From the NCBI GenBank assembly GCA_023213315.1, contig JAKCPI010001729.1, forward strand, positions 34,951-98,950: a DNA stretch of 64,000 bases, given 5' to 3'. A program made the translations under genes and the position numbers. Of the stretch, positions 19,644-30,303 are shown piece by piece (position 1 is the first letter of the stretch; each line of letters begins with the position of its first letter). The DNA is from Euborellia annulipes (lineage: Eukaryota > Arthropoda > Insecta > Dermaptera > Anisolabididae). The notes under the pieces are model-generated. The model did not search any database. It worked only from the letters and a program-made list of their open reading frames with translations, and was not told the DNA's origin.

Positions 19644-19690
19644 TAAACTTGCTAACGTTCCGGTTCGGGTTTGAACCATCATCGGAGCTA
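19644..19690 (-). ncRNA. Hammerhead-like relic
   Basis: The minus strand has CCGATGA, a GGTTC/GAACC stem, then GGAACGTT, with GCT/AGC flanks. Two core positions differ from consensus, so it is a decayed copy. A second partial copy (GATGGTTCAAACTCGAACGT) lies at about 20053-20072. Confidence 0.3.
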
Positions 19691-19854
19691 AAAACAGAAA
19701 AAAAAAAAAATTCGTTAAATTGATACTGCCGACCGTAGGCACTAGTTGAAACATATTCATATAGGGAATATATTTTGTTTTATCAATGTGTACTAAAAAG
19801 CATTAAATATACAGGGTCGTATCTTACCAATGAAGAATAGAAATGGCTGTGGCG

Positions 19855-19978
19855 ATGATTAACTAAGGAGCTCCATGAGGAAGGCTGCCAGCAGGAATAA
19901 AAACGACGTTTCGGCAATTCGATGAAATAAAAGGTTTTTATTCCTGCTGGCTGCCTTCCTCATGGAGCTCCTTAGTCA
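19855..19978. repeat. Foldback element of the B2 family
   Basis: Arms of about 45-50 bp containing CTGCTGGCTGCCTTCCTCAT meet around a shortened ACGTTTCGGCAATTCGATGA remnant. The right flank of B2 (6121-6166) is the same sequence. The ribozyme core has been lost. Confidence 0.6.
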
Positions 19979-20938
19979 AATATCGTACCTGTGATTTTGT
20001 CTTTTGTTTTTATAAAATTATTGTAACGATAAAGATAAAATTCAATAAAATATGATGGTTCAAACTCGAACGTAAGCAAGTGATTAGGAATTTTTATTAA
20101 ATAATTGCGCTTCTTGTGAAATATTCCTTCTTACCTTTGGCATAATGCCTTCAATTCAACTAAAATTCTTATTATCTTACGAACAACAAAAATGCAGACC
20201 TGATGATGCGACAGCACAAGCGAATTCGAAAGTCCACCAGAGTTTATACATAAAATTATATTCTGGTTGCTTTTTTTTATCAATTCAAAATGTTTTTTTT
20301 TTCTCGTAACTTTTTTATTGAAGAAAAAAAATATATTATCTTTCAAATTAAAAATATTCGAAAATTTTCGTTTTTAAGATATGTAAAAAAAAAAAAAAGA
20401 AATTCACTCTCAATTATCTCCATTTTCGATTTATACACAAATCGTTAGAAAATTGATATTTTTAAAAAAGATTCTTTGATTAGGATTTAAGCCTTGAAAA
20501 ATCTTTTTTTTTGCATTTTCTTTTTAATTCAGTGATTTTAAAATTGACCAGTAACTAAAGAACGATTTTTTATTTGTCCTTAAATTGAATTTCGATATAT
20601 ACTCGTACTGTAGTCATATTATATAAATTTTTGGTTCGTTGGCGACCTCTTTTCATTTTTCACTTTCACTAAAAAAAAAAAAAAAAAGAATTTCAATATG
20701 GTGAATCAAGCAGCCTAGAGAATCAATTCAAAGATTTTAGTCTTTTTACTTTCAAAAACTCTCAAAATTAAAGCCAACACTAACCAAGAAGGGGCTCTAC
20801 GCTCATGACCCTCCCGTTTATAATAAATATAACTAAATATTACGTGGCCGTTTTAAAAGATTAATTATAATAAGGAAGAGGTTTGCACACAAATGTAAAG
20901 AGCATCTATTATTAAATTCGGGCTTAACTCTCTGTAGG
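19979..20938. other. AT-rich spacer
   Basis: Poly-A and poly-T tracts near 20380, 20500 and 20670. No supported feature. Confidence 0.3.
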
Positions 20939-21304
20939 TACACTGTAAAAAAAAATTTCGGTGATTTTACAATTATATAGCAAGCAAATTACATATACAA
21001 AAACATACTAAATTTAGTAAGTCTTTACAAATGTAATTTTAGAAAGATATTTGAAAATTAGAGAGAAATTGTTTGGGAATTTTAGAATTCCTTAACTGCT
21101 TTCGAAAAAATACAATTTTTATTCAAAATTACTTTACAATGTATGTAAAATTACAATAAATACTCTATTTTTCGAAGAAAATTGTAATTTTAAAATGTTT
21201 TTTTTTTTGTTGTAAATATTTGAACGCAATAACCATTTATAAGGGAAATTTGTAAATTTAGTATTCCAAAACACACTAAAATTAAGATTTATTTTTACAG
21301 TGTA
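20939..21304. mobile_element. TA-flanked MITE M7
   Basis: Terminal repeats CACTGTAAAAA and TTTTTACAGTG flanked by TA (20939-20940, 21303-21304). The AT-rich inner sequence is partly palindromic. It has Tc1/mariner-like ends and no coding frame. Confidence 0.6.
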
Positions 21305-21400
21305 GTTACGTTGTTCAATATTCATGGAATTAACACATTGTTAATAATCAATTGTATTACATACTCGAAGATTGTGTGATATGTCTGTTTAAGACTTATG

Positions 21401-21604
21401 TACAGTGAGGGACAATATTAAATCCCACCCAGGCATTTTCTACTTGTGATTATTTCATTATTTAAAAAAAATATATATTGGAAACTTTCATGGTTCAAAC
21501 CTAGAAAATTTCCAAAAAATTATTTTTTTTTTATAAATACAATGAAATAATCTCAATTAGAAAACGCAACGCATGGGTGGGACTTAATATTGTCTCTCAC
21601 TGTA
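21401..21604. mobile_element. Tc1/mariner-type MITE M1
   Basis: TA followed by CAGTGAGGGACAATATTAAA, with the matching inverted end TTAATATTGTCTCTCACTG before TA (21603-21604). The second copy M3 lies at 33122-33334. The TA target and CAGT ends are the Tc1/mariner hallmark. Confidence 0.75.
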
Positions 21605-21780
21605 CAGTGGGCGCCACAAGTGCCTGATCTGCTCGAGAATGAAGCCTTGAGGTTAGAAAACCAATATTTTTAAAATAAATAAATCATTAAATGCAAATGA
21701 AGGAAAAAAGCTAAGCATTTTGGTTGCCTAAACTCAAAGCTCCACTTCAAGCAGATCAGGCACTTGTGGCGCCCACTGTA
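21603..21780. mobile_element. Tc1/mariner-type MITE M2, sharing a TA with M1
   Basis: Begins CAGTGGGCGCCACAAGTGCC directly after the TA that ends M1, and closes with the inverted repeat before TA at 21779-21780. Ends resemble M5 (23684-23859). Confidence 0.75.
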
Positions 21781-23005
21781 CTATTGAAGGCACACCGCCG
21801 AAATTTTATTTAATAATAGAGCGGCTGCAAATCTCTTCCCTATTAGAATAACAAAATTTCGTTCGCATTTCATAAATTCCGTTGCTATTTTCTTAATCCT
21901 TGTGAACATTTCGAATCCATTTATTATATTAGGGACTTGGGCATCCATATGGATTAGAGTTGTGTTTAAATACACAAAAACTTCTTTAAACACTTAATTT
22001 TTCAAAAATTGAACAAAAACTCAAGGTAATTTTTTTTTTTTTTTAAATTGTCTTTGTGTTAGAGATTAAGGAAAATTTACCGAACCGGATCTGATAGAGA
22101 GACACGTAGTAAGATTTTCTCCCGAATCGACAGACACGGCCTTCGTTCGTTCGATATTAGACCGGTTTGATAATAAATAAAATTGGAAAAAAAAAAAAAA
22201 ATTCCACTATCTCTTCGGTCCGTTTTTGTATGAATGTCAGGGGAGGAAGAAAAAATACTAAGAGAGAATTGTATGTATGTGCATGAAAGAAAGCATCGCT
22301 CTCGGGGGAGGGAGGGTTCTTTTTTTCAATACTTCCGTTTGAAATCTTTTTTTTTTTTAAGAAAAAGGTGAATAGAACCCCCCCCCCCGTGGAGGAGGCA
22401 GGTGAACCTCCTGAAGGCCTCCCGGACATTTACTCTGCCGATTAGCGCTCTGACGTCATTAATAAATATTGAATTGACGTGAGTTTTTTTTTTTTTTTTT
22501 ATTTCTTGTCGAAAACATTAAAAGGAAATTTAACTTACAATAATGCAAATGTGCTACACGTGGGCGATTACGCGCTTGGCCACCGGCACTAATTATACCC
22601 CGAAGATAACCGTCAGTTAACACAAAATCCCGACCCTTTTTTAGGAATAAACACCTCGTTAAAAGGAATTCTCATCTTGACTACCTTTTGCACACACAAT
22701 GGCGATGTCGTTGACAATTCTTGCTTGCTTGCATCCCCTCACCTTTTTTTTTTGTTGGAACCAGTTGGGGGCTCTCTAATGCAAGTTTATTACCAATAAA
22801 TAATCGTTAACTTGCAAATATCTCCTGACAAGGGTGTCGCGTCCAAGAAATGGATAGGGGGAAAAATAATCACTTTACATAAATTTCTTTATTCATAATT
22901 CACTGAGTCTTTTGAAAAATATTATTTTACCCTCTTTCTGACTTCAAAAAAAAAAAAAAAAAAAAATTAATTTTATTTTCTTGCTAACATTAATAAAATT
23001 TGAAA
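21781..23005. other. Single-copy stretch with a GC-richer middle
   Basis: 22080-22460 and 22550-22770 are GC-richer (GGTGAACCTCCTGAAGGCCT; a TGACGTCA palindrome at about 22452). No repeat family and no persuasive exon. This is a regulatory candidate at best. Poly-A at 22948-22966. Confidence 0.3.
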
Positions 23006-23599
23006 TACTTTCTGTCTCTATATATGTTAATATATATCATGTAGAAAATTCGATGTCGAGATTTTGACGGATATACACGTTTTGAGGTCCCCTGAATCAA
23101 AAAAAGTGGTTTTCGCGACATGGTCTGTATGTGTGTGTGTTTCATAAAGGAAATAAGCTACGAGGTTAAAATTTTATATTTAAGTTAGACACCCCCCTGG
23201 CACGTGACACGAGGCTTTTGAAAAAAATCGACCAAAGAGTACTAGTACTTTACTGATTCACTTTTTCAGTTTTTTTCGATTTTCTCAAAATTCGCTCTAA
23301 CGATTTTGATTAAAATTCAAAAATCAATTATTTTTTTAGATGCTCTTTAAAATGTATATTCTCGTTTTGCTCTCAAAATTGTTTGAAGCACACTTTACTC
23401 TTGTATTTCATGCCATGGTAACAAAATATAATTTAATATTTTTACATGTTTATAAAATTTTATATCTTGAATTCTAATATTTTAATATATCTCGACACAA
23501 AAAATTTACAAGTTATTGACAAGCACAGAACACAACTTTCAATTACCGAAAGTGAGAGAAAGTTGTGTGCTGTGCGACCAGTCACACCAGATTTTTTTT
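23006..23599 (+). repeat. Family A repeat, copy A6
   Basis: Left terminus TACTTTCTGTCTC, short GT core near 23130, right hairpin ending about 23599. An internal deletion lies before the hairpin. Confidence 0.75.
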
Positions 23600-23683
23600 A
23601 TTTAAAAAGATATAGAAATTCTTTAGTTAATAAACGTTGTTTGTAATAAAAATAAAAATCACTGAGGCTTTTTGAAATGTAGG

Positions 23684-23859
23684 TACAGTCGGCGCCCAAG
23701 TACACGAGAGTAGACCCTTGAGCTTAGGCAACGAAAATGTTGTCTTAAAAGTATTTTTTGCCCTTCAATTGCATTAAAAAAAGATGATTTTATTGGTTTG
23801 ATTGACTAAGCTCAAGGCTCCACTCTTGAACACCTCAGACACTTGTGGCGCCGACTGTA
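23684..23859. mobile_element. Tc1/mariner-type MITE M5
   Basis: TA, CAGTCGGCGCCCAAGTAC on the left and CACTTGTGGCGCCGACTG before TA on the right. Related to M2. Confidence 0.7.
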
Positions 23860-24006
23860 TATCCTCTAAGCTTACTTTTAACGGGACTATATTCTATTTA
23901 AACACAATCTTTATTTAGATTCTAGATTTGACTCAACGAATTCCGTTTGTTACTGTAATCTATGGGACACTGTTTAATTTGATTTCTTTTAAAATGACTT
24001 TCATTT

Positions 24007-24500
24007 TTACTTTCAATTTAAAGCATGAAGAAATTGAGCTAGGAGGTTGAAATTTTATATTTAAGTTAGGCACCCTCCTGGCACGTGACACGAAGCTTTT
24101 GAACAAAATCGACCAAAGAGTACTAGTACTTTATTGATGTAGTTTTTCAGTTTTTTTTCGATTTTCTCAAAATTCGCTCCAATGATTTTGATTAAAATTC
24201 AAAAATCAATTGTTTTTTTAGATGCTCTTTAAAATGTATATTCTCATTTTGCCATTGAAATCTTCTGAAGACCACTTTACTCTTGTACTTCATAGGAGAG
24301 ATAGGCGAAATGGGTGCCATGGTAACAAAATATATTTTCCCAATTAGGGGAAGTGTGACAAGCACAGAACAACTTTTTCTTACCTTCGGTAATGGCGACC
24401 ATCACACCAGAATTTTTTTCCGATTTTCTCAAAATTCCAAAAATTTTGATTAAAATTTATCAATTATTATTTAGATGCTCTTTAAAGAGAAATTATAGTT
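24007..24500 (+). repeat. Family A repeat, copy A7, with a duplicated fragment
   Basis: Starts inside the element (AAAGCATGAAGAAATTGAGC) and reaches a shortened right hairpin near 24360-24418. A second partial copy of the TTTTCTCAAAATTC to TTAGATGCTCTTTAAAG block then follows (24420-24495). This suggests recombination between family A copies. Confidence 0.65.
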
Positions 24501-24627
24501 AGATATAAATGGAATTATTTTTTGTAACTAAATTTAGAAACAATTTTAAATTAAGTTGAATGCTGGGTATCTGAGACAGGAGTCGGGAGGAAATTTTAGT
24601 CGAACCCCTTTACACTTCTAATCAGGG

Positions 24628-24660
24628 CAGAAGTTTCACTTGCCACCTTCAGTGCATGTA
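24628..24660 (-). ncRNA. Hammerhead-like motif HH9 (degenerate)
   Basis: The minus strand reads CTGAAGG, a tiny stem, GAAAC, TTC and TGCC. A9 and the cleavage triplet are altered. It is the inverted partner of HH10. Confidence 0.35.
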
Positions 24661-24683
24661 AGCAACCTATCTATTAAATTTAT

Positions 24684-24996
24684 AAAATGAGCGTTTAACA
24701 GTCTCGATTCCCTGTGAATGTTCGGACGTTTCGAGCGAAATTTATTCATCCATCCTCAGGGAACAATTCTAGTGAGAGAGAGAGAGAGTTAAATCTCTAT
24801 AATTATACAAAGTTGATATTTTACTGCAGTTTGTTCAACTTGCCCATAAAGTTGCTCTGTGATACTTCAATACGGTGTCCAAGTCTTCCATTTCTGGGCG
24901 TAGATATAAATACAAGGACACCCTAATAAAGATACAGTAAATCAATAACAATTTTAAAATATTTTTCAAACTCCTATTGTGAAACGCTCATCTTTT
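24684..24996. mobile_element. Nested element with AAAATGAGCGTTT ends
   Basis: Inverted ends AAAATGAGCGTTT (24684) and AAACGCTCATCTTTT (to about 24996). It contains HH8. The left part resembles 28720-28790. It interrupts the B3-family foldback and so is younger. Confidence 0.5.
24719..24766 (-). ncRNA. Hammerhead-like ribozyme motif HH8 (complete core)
   Basis: On the minus strand helix I is TGTTCC with CGAACA (5 of 6 pairs). Then come CTGAGGA, an extra T, and stem II GGATGAA against TTTCGCTC (one mismatch), closing directly on GAAAC and GTC (24725-24732). The stems match those of HH12 at 28729 with different base pairs, which supports the fold. Confidence 0.6.
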
Positions 24997-25018
24997 AAAT
25001 TTCGTTGTAGCTTACATT

Positions 25019-25050
25019 GACACTGAAGATGGCAACCGAAACTTCTGCCC
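25019..25050 (+). ncRNA. Hammerhead-like motif HH10 (degenerate)
   Basis: CTGAAGA (25023-25029), a very short GG/CC stem, GAAAC, then TTC in place of GTC. Probably inactive. Confidence 0.35.
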
Positions 25051-25090
25051 TGATTAAAGTGGAAAGGGGTTCGACTAAAAGTATCGGCGA

Positions 25091-25947
25091 ACCTTTATTA
25101 GTGGCATTGTGCCCTCTATTTAGTATTTCTGAATAATTTTTCTTCCTATTTCTGACTAAAATAATTTTCAGACCATGTTAATATTTGTATTTTTTTCTGA
25201 CAGTCAAGGAATTTATTTTTGCTGGTGGATTGAGAGGAGCAGCAGCACATGGATGCTGGCGACTCCCTCGGACACTAGCAAACAGTTTTATAATTTCAAA
25301 ACATTTGATTTTTGTTTAAAATTTATAATGAGGCGGGAATTTGCCTTTCTTTCCGAGAGGACGGAATTAGAATTATTTTCGGTCAAAGGATTTATTTATT
25401 TATAAGAAGGGGTAAAGCAACTCGAAGTATGATCCGAGAGGAATTACCTCCCCCCACACACCCAAAAAATAACTCTTTGGCTACGGCCCTGGTGAGATTG
25501 AGTGACGGAATCGAATAAAGAGTCAAATATTAATTTTTTCTTGTCGTATGTAAAGTAAAAAGATCCGGTTAAGATCCTCAAATGACTTCATCGATTTATA
25601 AAAGAGACTTTTTAAATAAACAAATTTAAAATATTCAGTTGACATAAACGGATTCTTTTGAAATTCTGAGTCAAACAGTAAATATTCTTTGTTCACTGCA
25701 AGGTGAAAGTACTTAGTTATTTCGTATTCGAACTAACAGGTAAAATTCTATTTTAAAATAAATTAAAAAAAAAACTTCTAAATAAATGTCATTTTTCAAG
25801 ATAAAACTTTGACTGGGTGTCTTGTCCGTCTGCGACTCGCAGAGGGTTGTTTATTGTAACTGAACAGCTTAGCTAATTACTGTAACGTTCAGGGAGTATT
25901 GACATGAAAAAGTTACACTTAAAAATAGGAAGGGTCCTTATTTAAAT
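25091..25947. other. Single-copy stretch with a possible short exon
   Basis: An acceptor-like TTTTTTCTGACAG near 25190-25203 precedes about 85 bp that are less AT-rich (GGAGCAGCAGCACATGGATG) and open in more than one frame. I do not recognise the peptide, and there is no clear donor. The rest has no recognised content. Candidate only. Confidence 0.25.
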
Positions 25948-26167
25948 AAAAAATCTGGTGTGACTGGTCGCCCAGCACTCAATTTTCTCTTTGAAAGTTG
26001 TGTTCTGTGCTGTCACACCAGATTTTTTTGTGTCGACATATATTTAGTCTCCGCATAAGATTTATAAACATAGAAAAATATTCATGTTTTGTTTCCATGG
26101 CCACAAAATATAAAATTTTAACTCAGGGAGCCTCAAAACGTGTATTTCAAATTGGTAAGGGAAAGTA
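25948..26167 (-). repeat. Family A repeat, copy A8 (compact)
   Basis: Has the right hairpin (25948-26035) and the left terminus, with most of the body and the microsatellite deleted. About 220 bp. Confidence 0.65.
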
Positions 26168-26423
26168 AAAATTCTCTTTTTGAACAAATCTTTTACTCTT
26201 TAATAGTGTTTTTTTTTTTTTTTTTGAATTAATAGTCTCTCTGTCATCAGATTATAAAGAAGAGTTTAGATTAAACGGGGAAAAAATAGATGGTGGGGGA
26301 GGATGAATTTTTTTCTCTAAATATAAGCATTTGACTATTTGTCTAAATATTTTCGAGATATTAGTATTCAAACATCTCGATTTTTTTGGACTTTAAGTAA
26401 GTCATAGAGATATCTATCAAACA
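26168..26423. other. AT-rich spacer
   Basis: T-run near 26208-26224. Nothing recognised. Confidence 0.3.
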
Positions 26424-26530
26424 AAGCTGTGAGTGTTATTTATTGACGAGGCCAAGGCAGGAGATCCTGGGTTCGATTCCCGGGCGCCATGAGGTGTTTG
26501 TCCTCGCCAATAAATAATACTCACAGCTTA
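26424..26530. repeat. Foldback with a tRNA-like B box in its loop
   Basis: Arms AAGCTGTGAGTGTTATTTAT (26424) and its complement ending 26529 pair over about 28 bp. The loop holds GGGTTCGATTCCC (26470-26482), a perfect pol III B box. A similar arrangement occurs at 38352-38469. It is not a tRNA gene because no acceptor stem forms. Confidence 0.6.
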
Positions 26531-26928
26531 TTTAGATATTTGTCTAAAATTGGAATATTTTCACGTTGATTAACCATTTCAAGATATTTGCAAAAATAAT
26601 ATTTTATCCAATTCTCCAAACTTCATATAGTTATCTATCTATAGTTGCTTGAATTATTTTACAATAAAAGCGAATAAATAAAAATATATATTAAAGCAAA
26701 TTTTATTTTTAACATACTGTATTTGGCGAATTTAGTTGACGGAGGATTTTGTGGTTGAATTCATTTATAAAAAAATTTACAGATTAAGAAAAGCTCAAAT
26801 TTTATATTTTAATTCTATTCTTTATTATCGTCTCCCTCTTGATATTCCAAGCTCGGGCTCCTTAAAGTGGGTGCCGTGGTCTCCTCTCTTAGGGTGCCGC
26901 GTAGAGTTGCGAATATTAGGAAAATAAT
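26531..26928. other. AT-rich spacer
   Basis: Nothing recognised. Confidence 0.3.
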
Positions 26929-27021
26929 AATGAAAATTATATAACCAAGTATTTATTAATTTAAATAAGCGAAAAATGTTATTTAAATTTATAAATACTT
27001 GGTTATATAATTTTCATAGTT
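26929..27021. repeat. AT-rich palindrome
   Basis: ATAACCAAGTATTTATTAAT and TAAATACTTGGTTAT pair around a centre near 26975. An AT-rich foldback of about 90 bp with no other content. Confidence 0.55.
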
Positions 27022-27899
27022 ACTTCATTGACCAACACATGATATATATAATTCTTTATCGAAAATAATAATGTGATGAAGATAGGGGCAGCCTGGTGGA
27101 TATTATTGAGAAGGATGAATAATAATATTTTATAATACAATATTTAGCAAAACATAATATTTTTTAACCAAAAAACTGTGACATCAAAAAGTTTAAGAAT
27201 TCAAATTCGCAAATTTTCCAAAACACAATGGACCAATGGACCAAATTCAAGGCCGATAACTCGAACAGGGGTGAATTTGTCATTATCATAGAAAAAGAAA
27301 GTGCTTCTATCGCTCAGCCAAACCTAAATAAAAAAAAAAAATTACTATCGCTCAATTTTGTTTGATTGCTTTTTCGGCAAAAAAAAGAAACATCGATTTC
27401 TATAACATTTTTTTTTTTTACCAAATAGCTCAGGGCTCTCGATACCGTACCGGCTGTAATAGAGAATGGAATTGGCTAATTATACGCGTTAGAGAAAACA
27501 GCTCTAAAGCTTAGAGAGAGCGCGAGAGCTTTTAATTTATGCAACCAACACACAGATGCATGTATATTTGTTTGTACAGACAAAATTTTTCAATTATCAG
27601 ATCATTATCTTATCAGAAAAATTAACATCATCTCCCTAATGACGTCTCTAAACTCTAAGAGCTGACTCAGAACTCTAGCTCTTTGGCTGATACAGATAGA
27701 ATTTTGAACAGAGATATATAGCTTAATTGATAGAGGAATAGCAGAAGAGAAAGTTTATAAGTTTAGCCAATAAATTAATTGAGAAGGATGTTGATATTGA
27801 GATGATTTTCATTCTCTTTCTGGCTGCATTATCTGTATGTATGTATGTATAAAAAGCGACGTAATAAATTGACGAAATTGAGGGACAGTTAACCTCGTG
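27022..27899. other. AT-rich spacer
   Basis: A GTAT microsatellite at about 27836-27850 and a GAGAGAGCGCGAGAG patch at about 27513. No gene recognised. Confidence 0.3.
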
Positions 27900-27946
27900 G
27901 TGTTCTGAAGAAGGAGTCGTGAGCACTCCGAAACTTCGTCGATTAG
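27900..27946 (+). ncRNA. Hammerhead-like ribozyme motif HH11 (complete core)
   Basis: CTGAAGA (27905-27911), an extra A, GGAGT/ACTCC stem with a 7-base loop, GAAA, then ACTTCGT, which can form a 2-bp helix III with a TTC loop, then C at 27940. This is the only copy here with a hairpin helix III. Helix I is weak. Confidence 0.55.
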
Positions 27947-28049
27947 GCCAAAAATCATCTCCAAATTGTTTATTTATAAGTTTACTTTTTTTTTTTAGAA
28001 AACACTTGATGATGATCCAATTTTGAAACCGAAGTCGTTAATCTGAAAT

Positions 28050-28167
28050 ATCTCACATTCACACACACATTCACAGTCCTTTCGGCAACTTAGGCCTTTT
28101 AAGACTTTTACGATAACCGTTATTTAATAATATATATTTATTTGGGGTCCAGGCATTCTTATTTAAT
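28050..28167 (-). repeat. tRNA-derived SINE, family S, copy S5 (tail only)
   Basis: Contains the inverted family tail (CTTTCGGCAACTTAGGCC) and the GGGGTCCAGGCATTCTTATT junction. The tRNA-like head is absent, which fits 5' truncation during retrotransposition. Confidence 0.65.
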
Positions 28168-28447
28168 CTGAAATATATTTCCAAAGAAGTTTTATATATA
28201 GGATTAGGTAGGTAAAATTATTTTAGAACTTTTCTTTTTCGATATGTAGAATAGTTGTTGAGATTTAATGGCAAATATACTATGGAAGGATGAAGTACAG
28301 GCAACCACAATTAAAACATTCTCGATTCTCTCTGGCTGGTCCGCCGATTTATATCTCATAGAACCCAAATTTTTTTTGTCGCTCATATCGAACCCTTGTA
28401 GGTAGGACCTGGGAGTCGATATAGACCACTTTGGGAATCACTGACTC
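28168..28447. other. Spacer
   Basis: CCACTTTGGGAATCACTG near 28428-28445 resembles a hAT-type MITE end without a partner. Otherwise nothing recognised. Confidence 0.3.
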
Positions 28448-28675
28448 AAGCTGAACGCACACCAATTGAGCAAAAATGTTTTCAAGCAAAACGTTTTTGA
28501 CTAATCGTGCCAAAAACTGCTTTTCTATGGATCAACGCACACCGAGCAGGCAAAACACAATCGAGCATGATTCGACATCATTGAACAAAATGTTTTGCCA
28601 TTGAGCGTTTTGCTCAATCGGTGTGCGTTGGCATTGAGCAAAACGTTTTTGCTCAATTGGTGTGCAATCAGCTTT
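28448..28675. mobile_element. MITE with CGCACACCAATTGAGCAAAA ends
   Basis: Inverted ends AGCTGAACGCACACCAATTG (28449) and CAATTGGTGTGCAATCAGCT. The inside repeats the CGCACACC..GAGCAAAAC theme several times in both orientations. No coding frame. Confidence 0.6.
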
Positions 28676-28728
28676 AAATGAATCCTTAATTATTTAATAA
28701 TTATATTTAAAAATCGGTTCTCTGTGAA

Positions 28729-28775
28729 TGCTCAGACGTTTCGAGCAAAATTTATTCGCCCATCCTTAGTGAACA
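28729..28775 (-). ncRNA. Hammerhead-like ribozyme motif HH12 (G5 changed)
   Basis: The minus strand has a 6-bp helix I (TGTTCA with TGAGCA), CTAAGGA (G5 to A), an extra T, a 7-bp stem II (GGGCGAA with the U-rich partner before GAAAC), GAAAC and GTC. The fold is strong but the core change should inactivate it. It is the close relative of HH8. Confidence 0.5.
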
Positions 28776-28811
28776 ATTCTATTGAAATTAAATAGAATAC
28801 ATAGTAGAGTA

Positions 28812-29075
28812 ATATATGAACCCTGTTATGCAATGGTGTGTCAAAGACCAAACATCGAGTTTTGAGAAAATCAACATTAAAGTTTTTTGTTTTCATTGGA
28901 TTATATATAATTTTTTTTGTCAATTGTGCAAGTAACATTAAATATAAATTTTTTTAGGACATATTTCATAAAAAATACTATTAATTATAGCATTTGAAAC
29001 AATATTCCGTGCTTAACTCAATTTTTAATTTTTTTTGGTCTTTGACACACCATTGCATAACAGGGTCCATATATG
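28812..29075. mobile_element. MITE with GACCCTGTTATGCAATGG ends
   Basis: Left ACCCTGTTATGCAATGGTGT and right complement ending in GGTCCATATATG. The arms pair over about 38 bp and the inside is AT-rich. TA-type flanks suggest Tc1/mariner affinity. Confidence 0.6.
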
Positions 29076-29089
29076 AAAATTGTTCGGGA

Positions 29090-29380
29090 AATTCGGGGGT
29101 AGAGAAAATTGAATGTCCGGATAATGACGATAAAAGCGAATGATTCGTTTGTCGTTTGGCGGCGGCCATGATGCCTCCTGATCTCATCTCGCTGAGAGTA
29201 GGAGGAGAGAAAAAGAAGAATCTTGAAGAGGCGTGGAAGAAAAGCGAGAGAGAGAGAGAGAAGAAGAAAAAAAACGAAGCAAACCACTCTAACCATCACG
29301 AAACCAGTTTCGAGGGCTTCGGGCGCCTCCATCTTCTTAGACTTTATGGCCAGAGAGTGGGGGAGGGTTAATTTAGAATT
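29090..29380. promoter_or_regulatory. GC/GA-rich single-copy island, candidate promoter or first exon
   Basis: A patch with GGCGGCGGCCATGATG (29156-29171), a pattern like YY1-type start regions, a GAGAGAGAGAGAGAG tract and several overlapping open frames. Minus-strand frames begin with plausible starts but run into the MITE at 29075, so none is accepted. Function is inferred only from composition. Confidence 0.28.
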
Positions 29381-30235
29381 TTTTTATTTTTTTTTTCTGA
29401 ACACCTTTGTCCTCCCAGAGGGACCTTTTCCCCTCCTACACACAATGACCAAAGGTGCAACTGAAGACCATTTCTAAAAATAAAACGACCGGTCAGGTCG
29501 GTCGTATGTCTGCGCTTGCTAAGGCGGTGCCGTTTACCTGTACGCTCTAAGTGAACGCATCAAACTAATAGTCCCCCCCTCTTTATTTTTTTTTCTTTCT
29601 TTGATGCCATTCATCAATGTCTCCATGAGATGTTTTTTATTTTAAGAAAAAAAAAAATGATAGTTGAATTATTTAAACTAAATTTAACGATTACCTAATT
29701 GGTTTTTGCTCAGGTTCGATTTAATTAATAATTAATTTTAAGATTTTCTTACCGAGCAGATTATATCAAACATCTATTATATAAGAACTATAAAAAAAAA
29801 ATTCCGTATTAGGCCTTGGAAATTTTAAAGATAAGTTTTTTAGACTACAAAGCAAGATCTTTTTTTTAAATATTTCAGTACAGTGCAGGAGAAAAAAAAA
29901 ATTTATTTATAAAATATTTAATTAGATATTGAATGGAGAAGAATGACGTAAAGAAATTTAATTTACGATTCATAAAATTAACTCTATTCACTGATTTTTT
30001 TCTAATTTTGGGATGGGAACCGAACCGATGGACACTGGCAAAAAAAGAATTCACTTGCTGCTCGTATCGGTGGTGAAAATTAGGTATACCTGTCCCATAG
30101 CAGAAAAATGAGGGCAACAAAGTTAACGTTTCGGTCCAGATTTAAATTCTATAAAAATCTCGTAGGGGATATTTTTTTACAAGAATCCTCGTCACTTTGT
30201 TGAAAATCTTAAGAAACTTTAGGATTTTTTTTTTT
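29381..30235. other. AT-rich spacer
   Basis: AACGTTTCGGTCC near 30125 matches the 3' part of the hammerhead-like motif, without a core. Nothing else recognised. Confidence 0.3.
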
Positions 30236-30303
30236 TAGTCTTTTCGACGATACTTATAATATTAATGACGATATATTGGTTGGTCCAGGCATATTTATTT
30301 AAA
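30236..30303 (-). repeat. SINE family S fragment
   Basis: Decayed inverted tail (TTTCGACGATACTTATAATA and GGTCCAGGCATATTTATTTA). Confidence 0.4.

Larger units (their letters stand above)
24560..25090. repeat. Foldback element of the B3 family, split by a nested insert
   Basis: Left arm from TTGAATGCTGGGTATCTGAG through TTTAGTCGAACCCCTTTACA, right arm ending near 25080. Motifs HH9 (left) and HH10 (right) are in the arms. Bases 24684-24996 are a separate element inserted between them. Confidence 0.6.

Noticed and set aside
20131..20230. Possible minus-strand internal exon (acceptor CATCATCAG, donor AAAG|GTAAGA)
   Set aside because: Very AT-rich, peptide unrecognised and no companion exons. 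Splice-like sites of this quality are common by chance.
28981..29332. Minus-strand frames starting MEAPEAL and MAAAKRQ
   Set aside because: Both run into the MITE at 28812-29075. No homology recognised and no splice donor that would rescue them.
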